Shown piece by piece: positions 44,361 to 53,984 of a stretch of 64,000 nucleotides of DNA. The stretch lies in NCBI GenBank assembly GCA_947503715.1, contig CANNER010000001.1, positions 1,054,001 to 1,118,000 of the forward strand. The letters are read 5' to 3'. The position numbers and the translations under genes were made by a program. The DNA comes from an uncultured Caulobacterales bacterium (GTDB taxonomy: Bacteria; Pseudomonadota; Alphaproteobacteria; Caulobacterales; Maricaulaceae). The notes under the pieces were generated by a model. It was not told the DNA's origin and did no database searches. It was given only the letters and a program-made list of their open reading frames with translations. The first letter of the stretch is position 1. Every line of letters begins with the position of its first letter.

Positions 44361-45764
44361 ATGCCAAAGCCGTCTTCCATCTTCGTCTGTCAATCCTGCG
44401 GGACCGTTCACGGCAAATGGGCGGGACGTTGCGATTCCTGTGGCGAGTGGAACAGTCTTGTCGAAGAAGCGCAGAGCCAAAACGCAAAACCCGCCCATAA
44501 ACGCCGCAAAGGGCGCGGTATGGAATTTGTTGATCTCGGCGGGGAGTCGCCTGATGTCGCGCGGTTAAAGACGGGCATTGCCGAATTGGACCGCGTCACC
44601 GGAGGTGGTTTGGTGCCAGGCTCCGCCCTTCTCGTCGGCGGGGATCCGGGCATAGGGAAATCCACCTTACTCCTGCAAGCAACAGGTAAGCTGGCCGAGG
44701 GCGGGTTTAATACCGCCTATATTTCCGGCGAAGAATCAACTGGACAAGTAAGGCGACGCGCAAAACGTCTCGGCGTTTCGGAACAGCCTGTGTCCCTCGG
44801 CGCGGAAACATCGCTGGGACCAATTTTGGACGGGCTCATTTCCGCGAAGCCGGATGTTGTGATTATCGACTCTATTCAAACGCTCTGGACCGACCAACTG
44901 GGTGCGGCCCCCGGCACCGTAGCGCAAGTGCGGGCTTGCGCGCAGGAACTGACCCGCTTTGCCAAGAAGAGCGGAGCCTGTGTCATCCTCGTCGGACACG
45001 TGACGAAAGATGGACAGATCGCTGGCCCGCGCGTCGTCGAACATATGGTCGATGCCGTGCTCTATTTCGAAGGCGATCGTGCGCATCAGTTCCGGATCTT
45101 GCGCGCGCATAAAAACCGCTTTGGCCCAACAGACGAAATCGGTGTGTTCGAGATGCGTGAGAGCGGCTTGTCAGAAGTTCCCAATCCTTCTGCCCTCTTC
45201 CTTGACGGGCGCGGCGAAACCTCCTCCGGCGCGGCAGTCTTCGCAGGGCTTGAGGGGTCTCGCCCTGTCCTGACCGAAATCCAAGCCCTCGTGGCCCCCG
45301 CAGCCTTTGGGACGCCCCGGCGGTCTGTCGTGGGATGGGATAATAGTCGTCTCGCCATGGTCTTGGCCGTTTTGGAAACACGGTGCGGCGTCAGCTTTGC
45401 GGGAAAAGATGTTTACCTTAACGTTGCGGGAGGATTGCGCATCAATGAACCTGCCGCTGACCTTGCCGTTGCAGCCGCTATTGCCTCCTCCGCTTTTGAC
45501 GTCCCGCTGCCGTCAGACTCTGTTGTCTTTGGCGAGATTAGCCTTTCCGGTGATGTCCGTCCTGTGGGTCGGTCAGATGCGAGGCTCAAGGAAGCCGCGA
45601 AGCTCGGCTTTCACCGCGCGATTACGGCCCGTCCACAGAAGAGAGACGAAAACGACAATTCCGCCCTGCCCCTGATTGCAATCAAGGCTTTGCCCGACCT
45701 CATCCGCCGTGTAGAAGCCAGCACAGAAAGCGGTCTTGACCATCCGTCGAGTTGGGCCGCCTAG
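44361..45764 (+). CDS. radA: DNA repair protein RadA
   Basis: An N-terminal zinc finger (CQSC...CDSCGEW) is followed by a RecA-type ATPase with Walker A GDPGIGKST, the RadA-specific KNRFGPTDEIG, and a C-terminal Lon-protease-like domain. RadA drives branch migration during recombination repair. GGGAAAG 6 bases before the ATG at 44361 fixes the start. The CvpA gene starts 18 bases after. Confidence 0.96.
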   Translation: MPKPSSIFVCQSCGTVHGKWAGRCDSCGEWNSLVEEAQSQNAKPAHKRRKGRGMEFVDLGGESPDVARLKTGIAELDRVTGGGLVPGSALLVGGDPGIGKSTLLLQATGKLAEGGFNTAYISGEESTGQVRRRAKRLGVSEQPVSLGAETSLGPILDGLISAKPDVVIIDSIQTLWTDQLGAAPGTVAQVRACAQELTRFAKKSGACVILVGHVTKDGQIAGPRVVEHMVDAVLYFEGDRAHQFRILRAHKNRFGPTDEIGVFEMRESGLSEVPNPSALFLDGRGETSSGAAVFAGLEGSRPVLTEIQALVAPAAFGTPRRSVVGWDNSRLAMVLAVLETRCGVSFAGKDVYLNVAGGLRINEPAADLAVAAAIASSAFDVPLPSDSVVFGEISLSGDVRPVGRSDARLKEAAKLGFHRAITARPQKRDENDNSALPLIAIKALPDLIRRVEASTESGLDHPSSWAA

Positions 45765-45782
45765 CAGGAGCCCACGCCCGCC

Positions 45783-46499
45783 ATGACATTGCAGACCTCT
45801 GCCAATCTCCTAAATTTTGTCACGATAGGACCTTGGGAATTCAACGGGTTTGACGTTGTCGTCCTGATTATACTCCTGATTTCAATGCTCTATGCCGCTT
45901 CACGTGGGCTATTACGCGAAGTCGTCTCTATTGCGGCGCTCCTAGTCGCAGCCACAATCACGCTGTTCGTGTGGGGTCAGTTTCGATTCGCGGCGCAGGA
46001 CTTTATCTCTCCGCAATGGTTGGCAGACGGGGCCTTAGTGCTGGGCGTTTTCGCCCTGACATATCTCGTCATGGTCTTGATCATGTCTAAGATTGGAAAA
46101 TCAATCGCCGGACGGGAAAGCGGGTTTTTGGACCGTGTCTTGGGTGCGGGCTTTGGCATTGCGCGCGGCCTCATCATCGCGGCTCTTGGCGTTATGATTC
46201 TCACAGCGGGAAATAGGGCCTCCAATGAAGCCCAAACCTATAAGGCCACATTACAGGCCCAAGGCATTTATGATGAGGTCATTAGCCAAATGCCGAAATC
46301 CATGCGGGAACAAATGGAAGCCGAGCCCAAACCGCTCCCGACAATGCTGGAAAACTCCGTATTTTATCCGATGCTGGACAAAATCGGGGCAGCCATTCGC
46401 GCCCTGCCCTTCACGAAAATGAAGAGTTATGCCGACCGCATCAAGGAGGGCGATATTGACGGCCTCTCCGATGAACTTCTCAATCAATCCGAAGGGTAG
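45783..46499 (+). CDS. cvpA: CvpA family membrane protein
   Basis: Four N-terminal membrane helices (NGFDVVVLIILLISMLYAA; REVVSIAALLVAATITLFVW; ALVLGVFALTYLVMVLIM; GFGIARGLIIAALGVMIL) with the CvpA pattern GLLREV after the first, and a soluble tail of about 90 residues. It directly precedes purF, the conserved pairing first seen with colicin V production. Its precise envelope role is poorly known. Confidence 0.93.
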   Translation: MTLQTSANLLNFVTIGPWEFNGFDVVVLIILLISMLYAASRGLLREVVSIAALLVAATITLFVWGQFRFAAQDFISPQWLADGALVLGVFALTYLVMVLIMSKIGKSIAGRESGFLDRVLGAGFGIARGLIIAALGVMILTAGNRASNEAQTYKATLQAQGIYDEVISQMPKSMREQMEAEPKPLPTMLENSVFYPMLDKIGAAIRALPFTKMKSYADRIKEGDIDGLSDELLNQSEG

Positions 46500-46503
46500 A
46501 ATC

Positions 46504-47970
46504 ATGAGCGATCTCGAGACAGTCTTCGACCCCCATGAGGATAAAATCCGCGAGGAATGCGGGGTTTTCGGTATTTTCGGCCTCGAGAATGCGGCCTCAT
46601 TAACGGCGCTTGGACTCCATGCTCTGCAACATCGCGGACAGGAAGCCTGCGGTATCGCGGCAACGGATGGGCAGCAATTCCGGACGGAACGCCATCTCGG
46701 CCTTGTCGGCGATAACTTCACGGGCGATGACCCGTCGGAGCGTCTCGGCGGGCACATATCGATCGGACATGTGCGCTACTCGACGGCAGGACAAACCGTT
46801 CTGCGGAATGTCCAGCCGCTCTTCTCTGAGCTTCACACAGGTGGTTTCGCCCTCGCCCATAACGGCCACATCACCAATGCCTATACGATCAAAGAAAAAC
46901 TCGTGAAGAAAGGTGCCATTTTTCAGTCTACCTCCGATACAGAGGTCGTCATGCATCTCATCGCCCGCGCGAAAGAAGGCGAATTCATTGATCGCCTTGT
47001 CGGCGCTATTCGTCAGGTCGATGGCGGTTATGCCTTTGTCGGAATGACGGAAAACATGCTTATCGGGGCTAGAGACCGGTACGGCATTCGCCCCCTCCTC
47101 ATCGGACGGATTGGCGATAGCTATGTCCTCGCTTCTGAAACATGTGCTTTTGATATGATCGACGCGGAATTTATTCGCGAAGTCGAGCCCGGCGAAGTCG
47201 TCGTGATAAATGAAGATGGCATCCGCAGCTTTACGGCTTTCCCGAATGCCGAATCCCGCCCCTGTATTTTCGAATTTGTCTATTTCGCCCGTCCCGACTC
47301 CATTGTGGGCGGCAAGAGCGTTTACGAGGTCCGCAAACGGATGGGCCAACGCCTCGCCGAGGAAACCCCCGCCGATGTCGATGTCATCATCCCCGTCCCG
47401 GATAGTGGCGTCCCCGCCGCATTAGGCTTTGCTCAGCAGCTCGGTATTCCATTCGAGCTCGGTATTATTCGCAATCACTATGTCGGTCGGACTTTTATTC
47501 AGCCAACGCAGCAAATCCGGGATATGGGTGTGAAGCTAAAACATTCGGCCAATCGCGCCATGATTGAGGGCAAGCGCGTCCTCCTCGTCGACGACTCCAT
47601 TGTCCGCGGGACGACCTCGACCAAGATTGTCCGCATGATTAAGGCGGCGGGTGCCAAGGAAGTTCATTTCCGCTCCGCCTCTCCGCCCATCAAATTCCCG
47701 GATCATTACGGTATTGATATGCCAACCAAGGACAAACTGATCGCGGCCAATTATTCACTGGAGGAAATGACCTCCATGTTGGAAGTGGACAGTCTCGGCT
47801 TCCTCTCCGTCGAAGGTCTCTATTGGGCGATGGGTGAAGAGTACCGCGAGGAAGATGCGCCGCAATATACGGATCACTGTTTCACGGGTTGCTATCCGAC
47901 GCCACTGATTGATCGCGACCGCAAATTATTGGGCGGGAAGCAACTCTCATTCCTCGTGGAAGTGGCGTAA
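46504..47970 (+). CDS. purF: Amidophosphoribosyltransferase
   Basis: PurF transfers ammonia from glutamine to PRPP, the first committed purine step. The nucleophile is Cys19 in REECGVFGIFG after a short propeptide. The glutaminase domain shows LQHRGQEACG and GHVRYST; the PRTase PRPP loop is LLVDDSIVRGTTS. Length (488) is normal. It is translated close behind cvpA, and an SDR gene starts 3 bases after its stop. Confidence 0.97.
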   Translation: MSDLETVFDPHEDKIREECGVFGIFGLENAASLTALGLHALQHRGQEACGIAATDGQQFRTERHLGLVGDNFTGDDPSERLGGHISIGHVRYSTAGQTVLRNVQPLFSELHTGGFALAHNGHITNAYTIKEKLVKKGAIFQSTSDTEVVMHLIARAKEGEFIDRLVGAIRQVDGGYAFVGMTENMLIGARDRYGIRPLLIGRIGDSYVLASETCAFDMIDAEFIREVEPGEVVVINEDGIRSFTAFPNAESRPCIFEFVYFARPDSIVGGKSVYEVRKRMGQRLAEETPADVDVIIPVPDSGVPAALGFAQQLGIPFELGIIRNHYVGRTFIQPTQQIRDMGVKLKHSANRAMIEGKRVLLVDDSIVRGTTSTKIVRMIKAAGAKEVHFRSASPPIKFPDHYGIDMPTKDKLIAANYSLEEMTSMLEVDSLGFLSVEGLYWAMGEEYREEDAPQYTDHCFTGCYPTPLIDRDRKLLGGKQLSFLVEVA

Positions 47971-47973
47971 ATA

Positions 47974-48690
47974 ATGTCAAAACATGATGGACGTATCTAC
48001 CTCGTCACTGGGGCCTCTCGCGGTATTGGCTACGCCACAGCCTTGCGCCTTGCGGCCCAAGGCGGACATGTCATCGCGACGGCGCGCACACAGGGCGGGC
48101 TCGAAGATCTGGACGACGCTATCAAAGCGGTGGGCGGGCAATGCACGCTCGTTCCGATGGATATCAAAGATTTCGACGGCATCGACCGTCTCGGCAAAGT
48201 CATACACGAACGCTATGGCCGCTTGGACGGGCTCTTCGCCAATGCTGCCATGCTGGGTGATATCGTACTCCTGCCGCATACATCCCCGACGATTTTTGAA
48301 AATGTAATGTCCATCAACGTCACAGCGAATTTCCGCCTGATCCGATCTATGGACGGCTTACTCCGTAAGTCTGATGCGGGACGCGTGGTCTTCGTCACCT
48401 CCTCCGTCGCGCAAAGTCACCGCGCCTATTGGGGTGCCTATGCCGCGTCAAAAGCCGCACTAGAAGCGATGTCCAATATCTATGCGGAAGAAGTCGCCAT
48501 CACAAAGATCAAGGTCAACCTCCTCGACCCGGGCGGCACGCGCACAGCCATGCGCGCCAAAGCCATGCCGGGCGAAGATCCGAAAGACCTGCCCTCACCC
48601 GATGACGTTGCGAAACTGGCCGAGGAAATGTTGAGCGCAGAATATGGCGAAACACGCGGCCTCGTTAGATTTCGCGAGTGGTCGGCCTAG
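47974..48690 (+). CDS. SDR family oxidoreductase
   Basis: Classical short-chain dehydrogenase of 238 residues: TGASRGIG for cofactor, NAAMLG after the fourth strand, catalytic Ser in VTSSVAQ, and YAASK (Tyr-x3-Lys). The cofactor and substrate are undetermined. It follows purF by 3 bases, a pairing seen in several alphaproteobacteria. Its stop shares CTAG with the convergent XRE gene. Confidence 0.9.
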   Translation: MSKHDGRIYLVTGASRGIGYATALRLAAQGGHVIATARTQGGLEDLDDAIKAVGGQCTLVPMDIKDFDGIDRLGKVIHERYGRLDGLFANAAMLGDIVLLPHTSPTIFENVMSINVTANFRLIRSMDGLLRKSDAGRVVFVTSSVAQSHRAYWGAYAASKAALEAMSNIYAEEVAITKIKVNLLDPGGTRTAMRAKAMPGEDPKDLPSPDDVAKLAEEMLSAEYGETRGLVRFREWSA

Positions 48691-48914
48691 TCCCAATCCG
48701 GTGCGAAGACGAAAAGCTCGTCAACCCGCTCTTCCAAAACATGCGCAATCCGGAATGCCAATTCTAGCGAGGGCGCATATTTCTGTGCCTCGACAGCGAT
48801 AATTGTTTGCCGCGTCGCCCCGACGCGCTCGGCAAGTGCAGCTTGTGACAAATCAGTACGGGCCAACCTGACCCGCTTGATATGATTGGTGATGGTTGTT
48901 TTCTTACCGCCCAT
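48687..48914 (-). CDS. Small XRE-family DNA-binding regulator
   Basis: The 75-residue protein is little more than one helix-turn-helix: LSQAALAERVGATRQTIIAV is the recognition core. Such short regulators often accompany small membrane proteins. It is the last gene of a three-gene unit: its ATG overlaps the TAA of the membrane gene before it. It may bind the inverted repeat ahead of the unit (49948-49971), which would make it autoregulatory; this is inference. Confidence 0.9.
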   Translation of the reverse strand: MGGKKTTITNHIKRVRLARTDLSQAALAERVGATRQTIIAVEAQKYAPSLELAFRIAHVLEERVDELFVFAPDWD

Positions 48915-49393
48915 TACACCTGCTCACGAGAGATTAGCGGCGCCCCTATCCGTCTATATTTAATGGCTAAAACGCACGCGAAAATAAATTGTGCGGCCAA
49001 AATCGCAATCAACACAGAATGGAAAAGCATATCCCCGGATTGGTGGGCGACATAGGAAATCAAAGTCGACGCCGTTAGTATTAACAATGTCCAGAAGGCA
49101 ACCGCACCGCCCTCGGCTCGGATTTTTTTGTCCCGCTCATCAGCGGGATCATTCGCCGTGCGATTGAAAATGATGGCGGTCGGGATAATGAGAAGGATTG
49201 TAAAAATGGTCGTACAAACGCCCACAATAATTAGTCCGGCCACAGCCGGAAGACCTGCTTCATTCATCACATCTGGACCACTGAAAACCTCTTTGGAATA
49301 GATGGCGATCACAAGAATGTTCACAATCATAAACACCCAAGCCTGCGCCTCTTTGTATGATAGCGCGGTCACGAATTTCTTTAAAGCTGACAT
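48914..49393 (-). CDS. Four-helix membrane protein with DERD loop
   Basis: The 159-residue protein has four predicted membrane helices (about 17-36, 48-76, 93-113, 120-141). A cytoplasmic loop with DERDKKIR (85-92) lies between helices 2 and 3. The upstream neighbour shows the same plan with DERDIEIE at 82-89, so the two are likely paralogs. The pattern resembles DUF2178-like proteins found with small XRE regulators. Function unknown. Confidence 0.7.
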   Translation of the reverse strand: MSALKKFVTALSYKEAQAWVFMIVNILVIAIYSKEVFSGPDVMNEAGLPAVAGLIIVGVCTTIFTILLIIPTAIIFNRTANDPADERDKKIRAEGGAVAFWTLLILTASTLISYVAHQSGDMLFHSVLIAILAAQFIFACVLAIKYRRIGAPLISREQV

Positions 49394-49461
49394 AAGAGAC
49401 TCCGTGTAATTCTGTGTTAATATTGAATTTTAACTGCTGATCTACTCTGGCACGGGTGCAC

Positions 49462-49938
49462 CTAACGACCATATCCGTAAATCATGACGCCATGTTTCAC
49501 GAGGTCCGCAATGTAACTAAAGACGATGAGGAAGAATATGATTTGAACCGGTGTTTCAAAAAGCACTGAAGGTTGAAATCCAATCTCAAAACTCGCACTC
49601 ATAAGAATGCCAATCGTAATAATTCCGACACCTATCTGCAAAACGCGATAGCCCCAAAACGCGCCTCTGCGTTCGATTTCGATATCGCGCTCATCTCGTC
49701 CGTTTTCACCTTTTCTAGCAAGATGATCGAAAATTCCGGCAATGACAACGTGAAGAATTACGGTCAAAACGACGAGGCCAAATATGATTCGCCCAAACTC
49801 GCCAATGTCATAACCAATCGGGTTGAGCGAGAGACCCACTGTCATCTTCTGCCAAAACCAAAGAAATACAGCACCATCCGCCAAAACGATAAGCCAAGCT
49901 TTCCGCTGGGTCGAACTCATATCTGAAATACGTGTCAT
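49462..49938 (-). CDS. Four-helix membrane protein with DERD loop
   Basis: Like the following gene, it has two helices, a charged loop with RDERDIEIERRG (81-92), then two more helices, in 158 residues. TAGGAGTGA supplies a strong ribosome site before the ATG at 49938. It is the first gene of the membrane-membrane-XRE unit. No catalytic motif is visible; a role in membrane stress sensing with the XRE protein is possible. Confidence 0.7.
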   Translation of the reverse strand: MTRISDMSSTQRKAWLIVLADGAVFLWFWQKMTVGLSLNPIGYDIGEFGRIIFGLVVLTVILHVVIAGIFDHLARKGENGRDERDIEIERRGAFWGYRVLQIGVGIITIGILMSASFEIGFQPSVLFETPVQIIFFLIVFSYIADLVKHGVMIYGYGR

Positions 49939-49947
49939 CGTTCACTC

Positions 49948-49971
49948 CTATGTAAGATATGTTTTACATAG
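49948..49971. promoter_or_regulatory. Operator-like inverted repeat for the DERD/XRE unit
   Basis: Perfect CTATGTAA-x8-TTACATAG. It covers the -10 box and start point of the promoter below. A further half-site TTTTTTACAT lies at 49997-50006. Confidence 0.6.
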
Positions 49972-49993
49972 TGATGCAACGCGATAATGTCTA
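49965..49993 (-). promoter_or_regulatory. Probable promoter of the DERD/XRE unit
   Basis: On the minus strand TAGACA (49988-49993) and TATGTA (49965-49970) are 17 bases apart, and the -10 lies within the right arm of the inverted repeat. The position 27 bases before the first ATG fits a short leader. Confidence 0.5.
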
Positions 49994-50007
49994 GTATTTT
50001 TTACATT

Positions 50008-51012
50008 TTAGGTTTTCAGCACCACCCGGTACCGCGCTTTTCCAGACTTCAGATGCGCAATCGCGTCATTCACGTCGGCCATGTCAAAAGTTTCGACCAT
50101 GGGTTTAATGTCGTGACGGGCGCAGAATTCCAGCATTGTGGCGACTTCATGTGGGGCGCCTGTGTCTGACCCACCAACAGATTTACCCCCGCTAATGAGG
50201 CTGAAGGCGGGTACACCCATCGGTTCGGGGGCAGCGCCAACTGTGATGAGCTGGCCGTTTGAGCGGAGTGTCGCCATATAGCTGGGCCAGTCCAGTGTTA
50301 CATTCACAGTCGAAATGAGGAAGTCGAAATAGCCGCGCTGGGCCTTGAGCGCACCACGATCCCGGCTATTGACGACGCGATGCGCCCCCAGCGTTTTGAG
50401 CTCGTCCATTTTATCCTGAGAGCTTGTGAAAGCCGTGACTTCACATCCCCAAGCGTTCGCAAATTGCACAGCGAGATGACCTAGACCACCAATGCCGATC
50501 ACGCCGACCCGGTCCGTAGGTTTCAGGCCAAAATTCACGAAAGGCGCAAAGACCGTGATGCCACCGCAAAAGAGTGGTCCAGCCGTGACGGGATCAATAC
50601 CATCCGGAATAGGCACAGCCCAAATATCCTGCACGCGAACGCGATCCGCAAACCCGCCGCGCGAGGCGATTGTAGTGACACCCGTATTGCAACGCTGCTG
50701 CGTCCCCGACAGGCAGGGCTGACACGTCTGGCAGCTTTTCGCGTTCCATCCCACACCGACCATCTGCCCGATATCGAGAGAGGTCACGGCATTGCCCTTC
50801 GCGCGGATTGTGCCGACGGCTTCGTGGCCGGGAACGATCGGATAGCGGCTCGCGCGCCAATCATTATTAATCATGGACAGGTCAGAGTGACAGAGCCCGC
50901 ACGCGACGACGTCTATTTCGACATCATTTGCGCCAAGCGGTCCCGGATCGTAAGAATAAGGTTCGAGTTTTCCGCCGGCCTCTCGCGCAGCATAGGCATT
51001 GATATCGGACAT
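50008..51012 (-). CDS. Zinc-dependent alcohol dehydrogenase (YahK/CAD-like)
   Basis: Catalytic zinc ligands lie in CGLCHSD and GHEAVG; structural-zinc cysteines in CQTCQPCLSGTQQRC; NAD(P) loop GIGGLGHLAVQ. These features place it in the cinnamyl-alcohol dehydrogenase/YahK group that reduces aldehydes using NADPH. AAAGGATCC precedes the ATG. It starts 18 bases after der on the same strand and may be read through from it. Confidence 0.92.
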   Translation of the reverse strand: MSDINAYAAREAGGKLEPYSYDPGPLGANDVEIDVVACGLCHSDLSMINNDWRASRYPIVPGHEAVGTIRAKGNAVTSLDIGQMVGVGWNAKSCQTCQPCLSGTQQRCNTGVTTIASRGGFADRVRVQDIWAVPIPDGIDPVTAGPLFCGGITVFAPFVNFGLKPTDRVGVIGIGGLGHLAVQFANAWGCEVTAFTSSQDKMDELKTLGAHRVVNSRDRGALKAQRGYFDFLISTVNVTLDWPSYMATLRSNGQLITVGAAPEPMGVPAFSLISGGKSVGGSDTGAPHEVATMLEFCARHDIKPMVETFDMADVNDAIAHLKSGKARYRVVLKT

Positions 51013-51030
51013 AGCGGATCCTTTAAAAAA

Positions 51031-52527
51031 TCACCCTTTGTCGGGGCGGGGGTGTTTTTTGACTTTGCCCGCTTTTTCACGGCCTTTTTTCAATTTGCCG
51101 AGCGGTTCCATACCCTGTTTACGCACGGTCCGGTCATAGGGGTTGTCATCCGATTTAACATAAAGCCGGATCGGGATGCCCCAGAGGTCGAAATCCTCGC
51201 GCAGGCCATTCACGAGATAGCGGCTGTAACTCTCCGGCAGTTTCGTCGCGCGGGAACATTTGAGGACAAATGTTGGCGGACGTGTTTTGGTCTGGCTGAT
51301 ATATTTCGGCTTGATCCGACGCCCATTCACGGCGGGCGGCGGGTGGCGCACGACTTTCTCGCCGAGCCAGTCATTCAACTCGGATGTCTTGACCTTGACC
51401 GACCAATCAATCTGCACACGTTCAATGGCGGGTAGAAGACGGTCGACAGACTTTCCGGTCAGGCCGGAGAACATAACGACGGGAACACCTTTCAACTGCG
51501 GGAGCAGTCGCGCTGCGGTTTCGCGCAAAGCTTTCGACATCTCGGATTTATTCTCGACGAGGTCCCATTTGGTCACACCAATGACAAGCGCGCGCCCTTC
51601 CCGTTCGCAGAGATCTGCAATTTGGAGGTCCTGCTTATCAAAAGGCGAAGTCGCATCCATGAGGAGCACGACGACTTGCGCAAATTTAATCGCGCGGAGC
51701 GAGTCCTGCACGCTCATCTTTTCGAGCGTTTCCTGAACCTTAGCCCGCTTGCGCATACCCGCCGTATCGTGGAATTGCACGCGACGACCCTGCCAGACAT
51801 AGTCGATTGTGATACTGTCGCGCGTCACGCCCGCTTCCGGACCGGTTAAGAGGCGATCCTGCCCGATGAGCGTGTTGATCAACGTGGACTTGCCCGCATT
51901 GGGCCGGCCCACAATCGCGATGCGTACGGGCGCTTCTGATGTATCAATAGGTTCCGGGTCAATCTCCAGCTTCACCCCACGCAAGGCCAAATCTATCTCA
52001 TCATCTAAATCGACCATGCCGATATTATGTTCGGCCGCGACTTCCACGGGATCCCCCATACCCAGGGAATAGCCCTCATTAATGCCTGCGTCGGCGGCAC
52101 TGCTTTCGCACTTATTGGCGACCAGTACGATTGGCTTACCCGTTTTACGAACGAAATCCGCAAATATCCGGTCGAGTGGCGTAACGCCTTCGCGGGCATC
52201 ATAGACGAAAAGGAGCACATCCGCGCTTCGCACGGCTTCCTCTGTCTGGGCCCGCATCCGGGCCTCAAGCTTGTCGCCTGTCGCGTTCTCAAATCCCGCC
52301 GTGTCCATTAGGGTCATATCGTGACCGCGCATGCGGGATTTTGTTTCACGGACATCCCGCGTTACACCCGGCGTATCATTGACAATGGCGAGTTTCTTGC
52401 CCGCCAATCGATTGAACAGCGTCGATTTGCCGACATTGGGGCGACCTATCACGGCAATACGGGCCGGACGTCTTAATTCGTCTGGTCCGTCTTCCTCATC
52501 CTCTTCGTAGCGACGCTTACGGGCCAC
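51031..52527 (-). CDS. der: Ribosome-assembly GTPase Der (EngA)
   Basis: Two tandem GTPase domains: GRPNVGKSTLFNRL near residue 29 and GRPNAGKSTLINTL near 208, each with DTAG and (N/T)KxD elements, followed by a KH-like domain and a basic tail. Der aids 50S maturation. The GTG start shares a base with the TAG of bamB (TAGTG), so translation is coupled. The order yfgM-bamB-der is conserved in proteobacteria. Confidence 0.97.
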   Translation of the reverse strand: MARKRRYEEDEEDGPDELRRPARIAVIGRPNVGKSTLFNRLAGKKLAIVNDTPGVTRDVRETKSRMRGHDMTLMDTAGFENATGDKLEARMRAQTEEAVRSADVLLFVYDAREGVTPLDRIFADFVRKTGKPIVLVANKCESSAADAGINEGYSLGMGDPVEVAAEHNIGMVDLDDEIDLALRGVKLEIDPEPIDTSEAPVRIAIVGRPNAGKSTLINTLIGQDRLLTGPEAGVTRDSITIDYVWQGRRVQFHDTAGMRKRAKVQETLEKMSVQDSLRAIKFAQVVVLLMDATSPFDKQDLQIADLCEREGRALVIGVTKWDLVENKSEMSKALRETAARLLPQLKGVPVVMFSGLTGKSVDRLLPAIERVQIDWSVKVKTSELNDWLGEKVVRHPPPAVNGRRIKPKYISQTKTRPPTFVLKCSRATKLPESYSRYLVNGLREDFDLWGIPIRLYVKSDDNPYDRTVRKQGMEPLGKLKKGREKAGKVKKHPRPDKG

Positions 52528-53984
52528 TACTTGAGCGCAACAAGCTTAGCGTCATCTGTCAGAAGATAGACGGTTTCATTGGCGATGACGGGCGGAACGA
52601 AAATGGGGCTTTTAAGATCAAGTTCTTTCACGATACTGCCGGAGCGCGGATCGAGTGTCACGACATTCCCGCGTGAACTGGCAACCACAAGACGGTTACC
52701 CGCGAGGATGGGGCCAATCCAGACCGTCCGTTCTTTACGCTTTTCAAGATTTTTGAAGTTCTCGAGCTGCTGCAACCAAATCACCGAGCCATCCAGCTTT
52801 GACATCGCCGCGACTTGACCATCCGTTGTGACCGTAAAAATGAGGTCAGCCGTGATCAACGGAATGCCGAGCGTTCCCGCAGGCTGTGACCACACACGCT
52901 GTCCGGTGCGCAAGTCGAAAGCCGTCATCACGCCGCTTTGCGCAGAGGCAATCACATAACCGTCTGCAACGGCGGGACCACCCGCAATATCATTGAGGGA
53001 AGCAAGTGGTGTCAGGCGGGCCGAGGAGGACAGCGAATCTTGCCAAAGCACACCGCCATTTTGCACACGCAGCGCGACCAATTCACCTGAGGAGAACGGA
53101 GCGAGCACAACATCATCTTTTACGGCGGCCGCAGGTGATGTGAGCATACGCGCCGTCTCAATAATGCCCTGATAGGACCAGAGGACCTCACCCGTGTTTG
53201 AATTCAGGGCGAAAAGCTCATTGTCATCAGAGGCTACAAAAACGCGACCATTGCTAACGGTTGGCGCAGAATTCAGCGGCACACGTGTTTGACGCGCCCA
53301 GACAAGCGCGCCCGTTGTGGCGTCTAGCGCGACGACTTTACCAAGACCGGAGGAAACAAAAATCTTTCCATCGGCAAAGGCGAGACCGCCGCCGACACCT
53401 TCTCTATCGCTGCCATCGCCATCCGTGAAGGTCAGCGGGTCTTTTATCCGGTCAATGAAGGACGTTTTGCCTTCACGGGTTGACTGACGCTCAACAGCTT
53501 CGACCTTAAATTCCCAAAGACGATCTTGTGTGGCCTCATTAAAGGCCCTTACGTTATATTGCGCATCCACGGTATAAATGACGCCATTGGCCACGATTGG
53601 CGGGGCGGTAATACGTCCCTTGCGGCCTGAACCTTCGCCAATATCAATTGTCCACGCGCGGTCCAGTGGGCCGGAGGCACCTGTATGCTGGACAACATGT
53701 TCAACGTTACCGCCCACTTGCGGCCAGTCCGTGTTCACATAGGGCTCGGGAATGAAGAGATTTTCCGGTGCTGTTGCGGCTGCAACCGTCAATGTTTCGG
53801 ACAGTTCGAGAATTGAAATTCGCTCAGAATCGCCCGCAACTTCGCCCTGTTCAGCGCGAATTTCAGCATCCGTTTTATCAAAAGGATTTACCGCATCGAC
53901 AGCACCACCGAGAATGGCACAGCCAGAGAGGAGCCAAGACGCACCGAACGCCAGAAGAATGGTCTTAGTCTTCATCGGTCGCAT
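52527..53984 (-). CDS. bamB: Outer-membrane assembly lipoprotein BamB
   Basis: A lipoprotein signal (LLSGCAILGG) precedes an eight-bladed PQQ-like beta-propeller with repeated ALDATTGALVWARQ, LNSNTGEVLWSYQ and DLRTGQRVWSQ units. BamB belongs to the BAM complex that inserts beta-barrels. The start is either ATG 53984 or ATG 53975; both overlap the end of yfgM. It is translated in one operon with yfgM and der. Confidence 0.93.
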   Translation of the reverse strand: MRPMKTKTILLAFGASWLLSGCAILGGAVDAVNPFDKTDAEIRAEQGEVAGDSERISILELSETLTVAAATAPENLFIPEPYVNTDWPQVGGNVEHVVQHTGASGPLDRAWTIDIGEGSGRKGRITAPPIVANGVIYTVDAQYNVRAFNEATQDRLWEFKVEAVERQSTREGKTSFIDRIKDPLTFTDGDGSDREGVGGGLAFADGKIFVSSGLGKVVALDATTGALVWARQTRVPLNSAPTVSNGRVFVASDDNELFALNSNTGEVLWSYQGIIETARMLTSPAAAVKDDVVLAPFSSGELVALRVQNGGVLWQDSLSSSARLTPLASLNDIAGGPAVADGYVIASAQSGVMTAFDLRTGQRVWSQPAGTLGIPLITADLIFTVTTDGQVAAMSKLDGSVIWLQQLENFKNLEKRKERTVWIGPILAGNRLVVASSRGNVVTLDPRSGSIVKELDLKSPIFVPPVIANETVYLLTDDAKLVALK

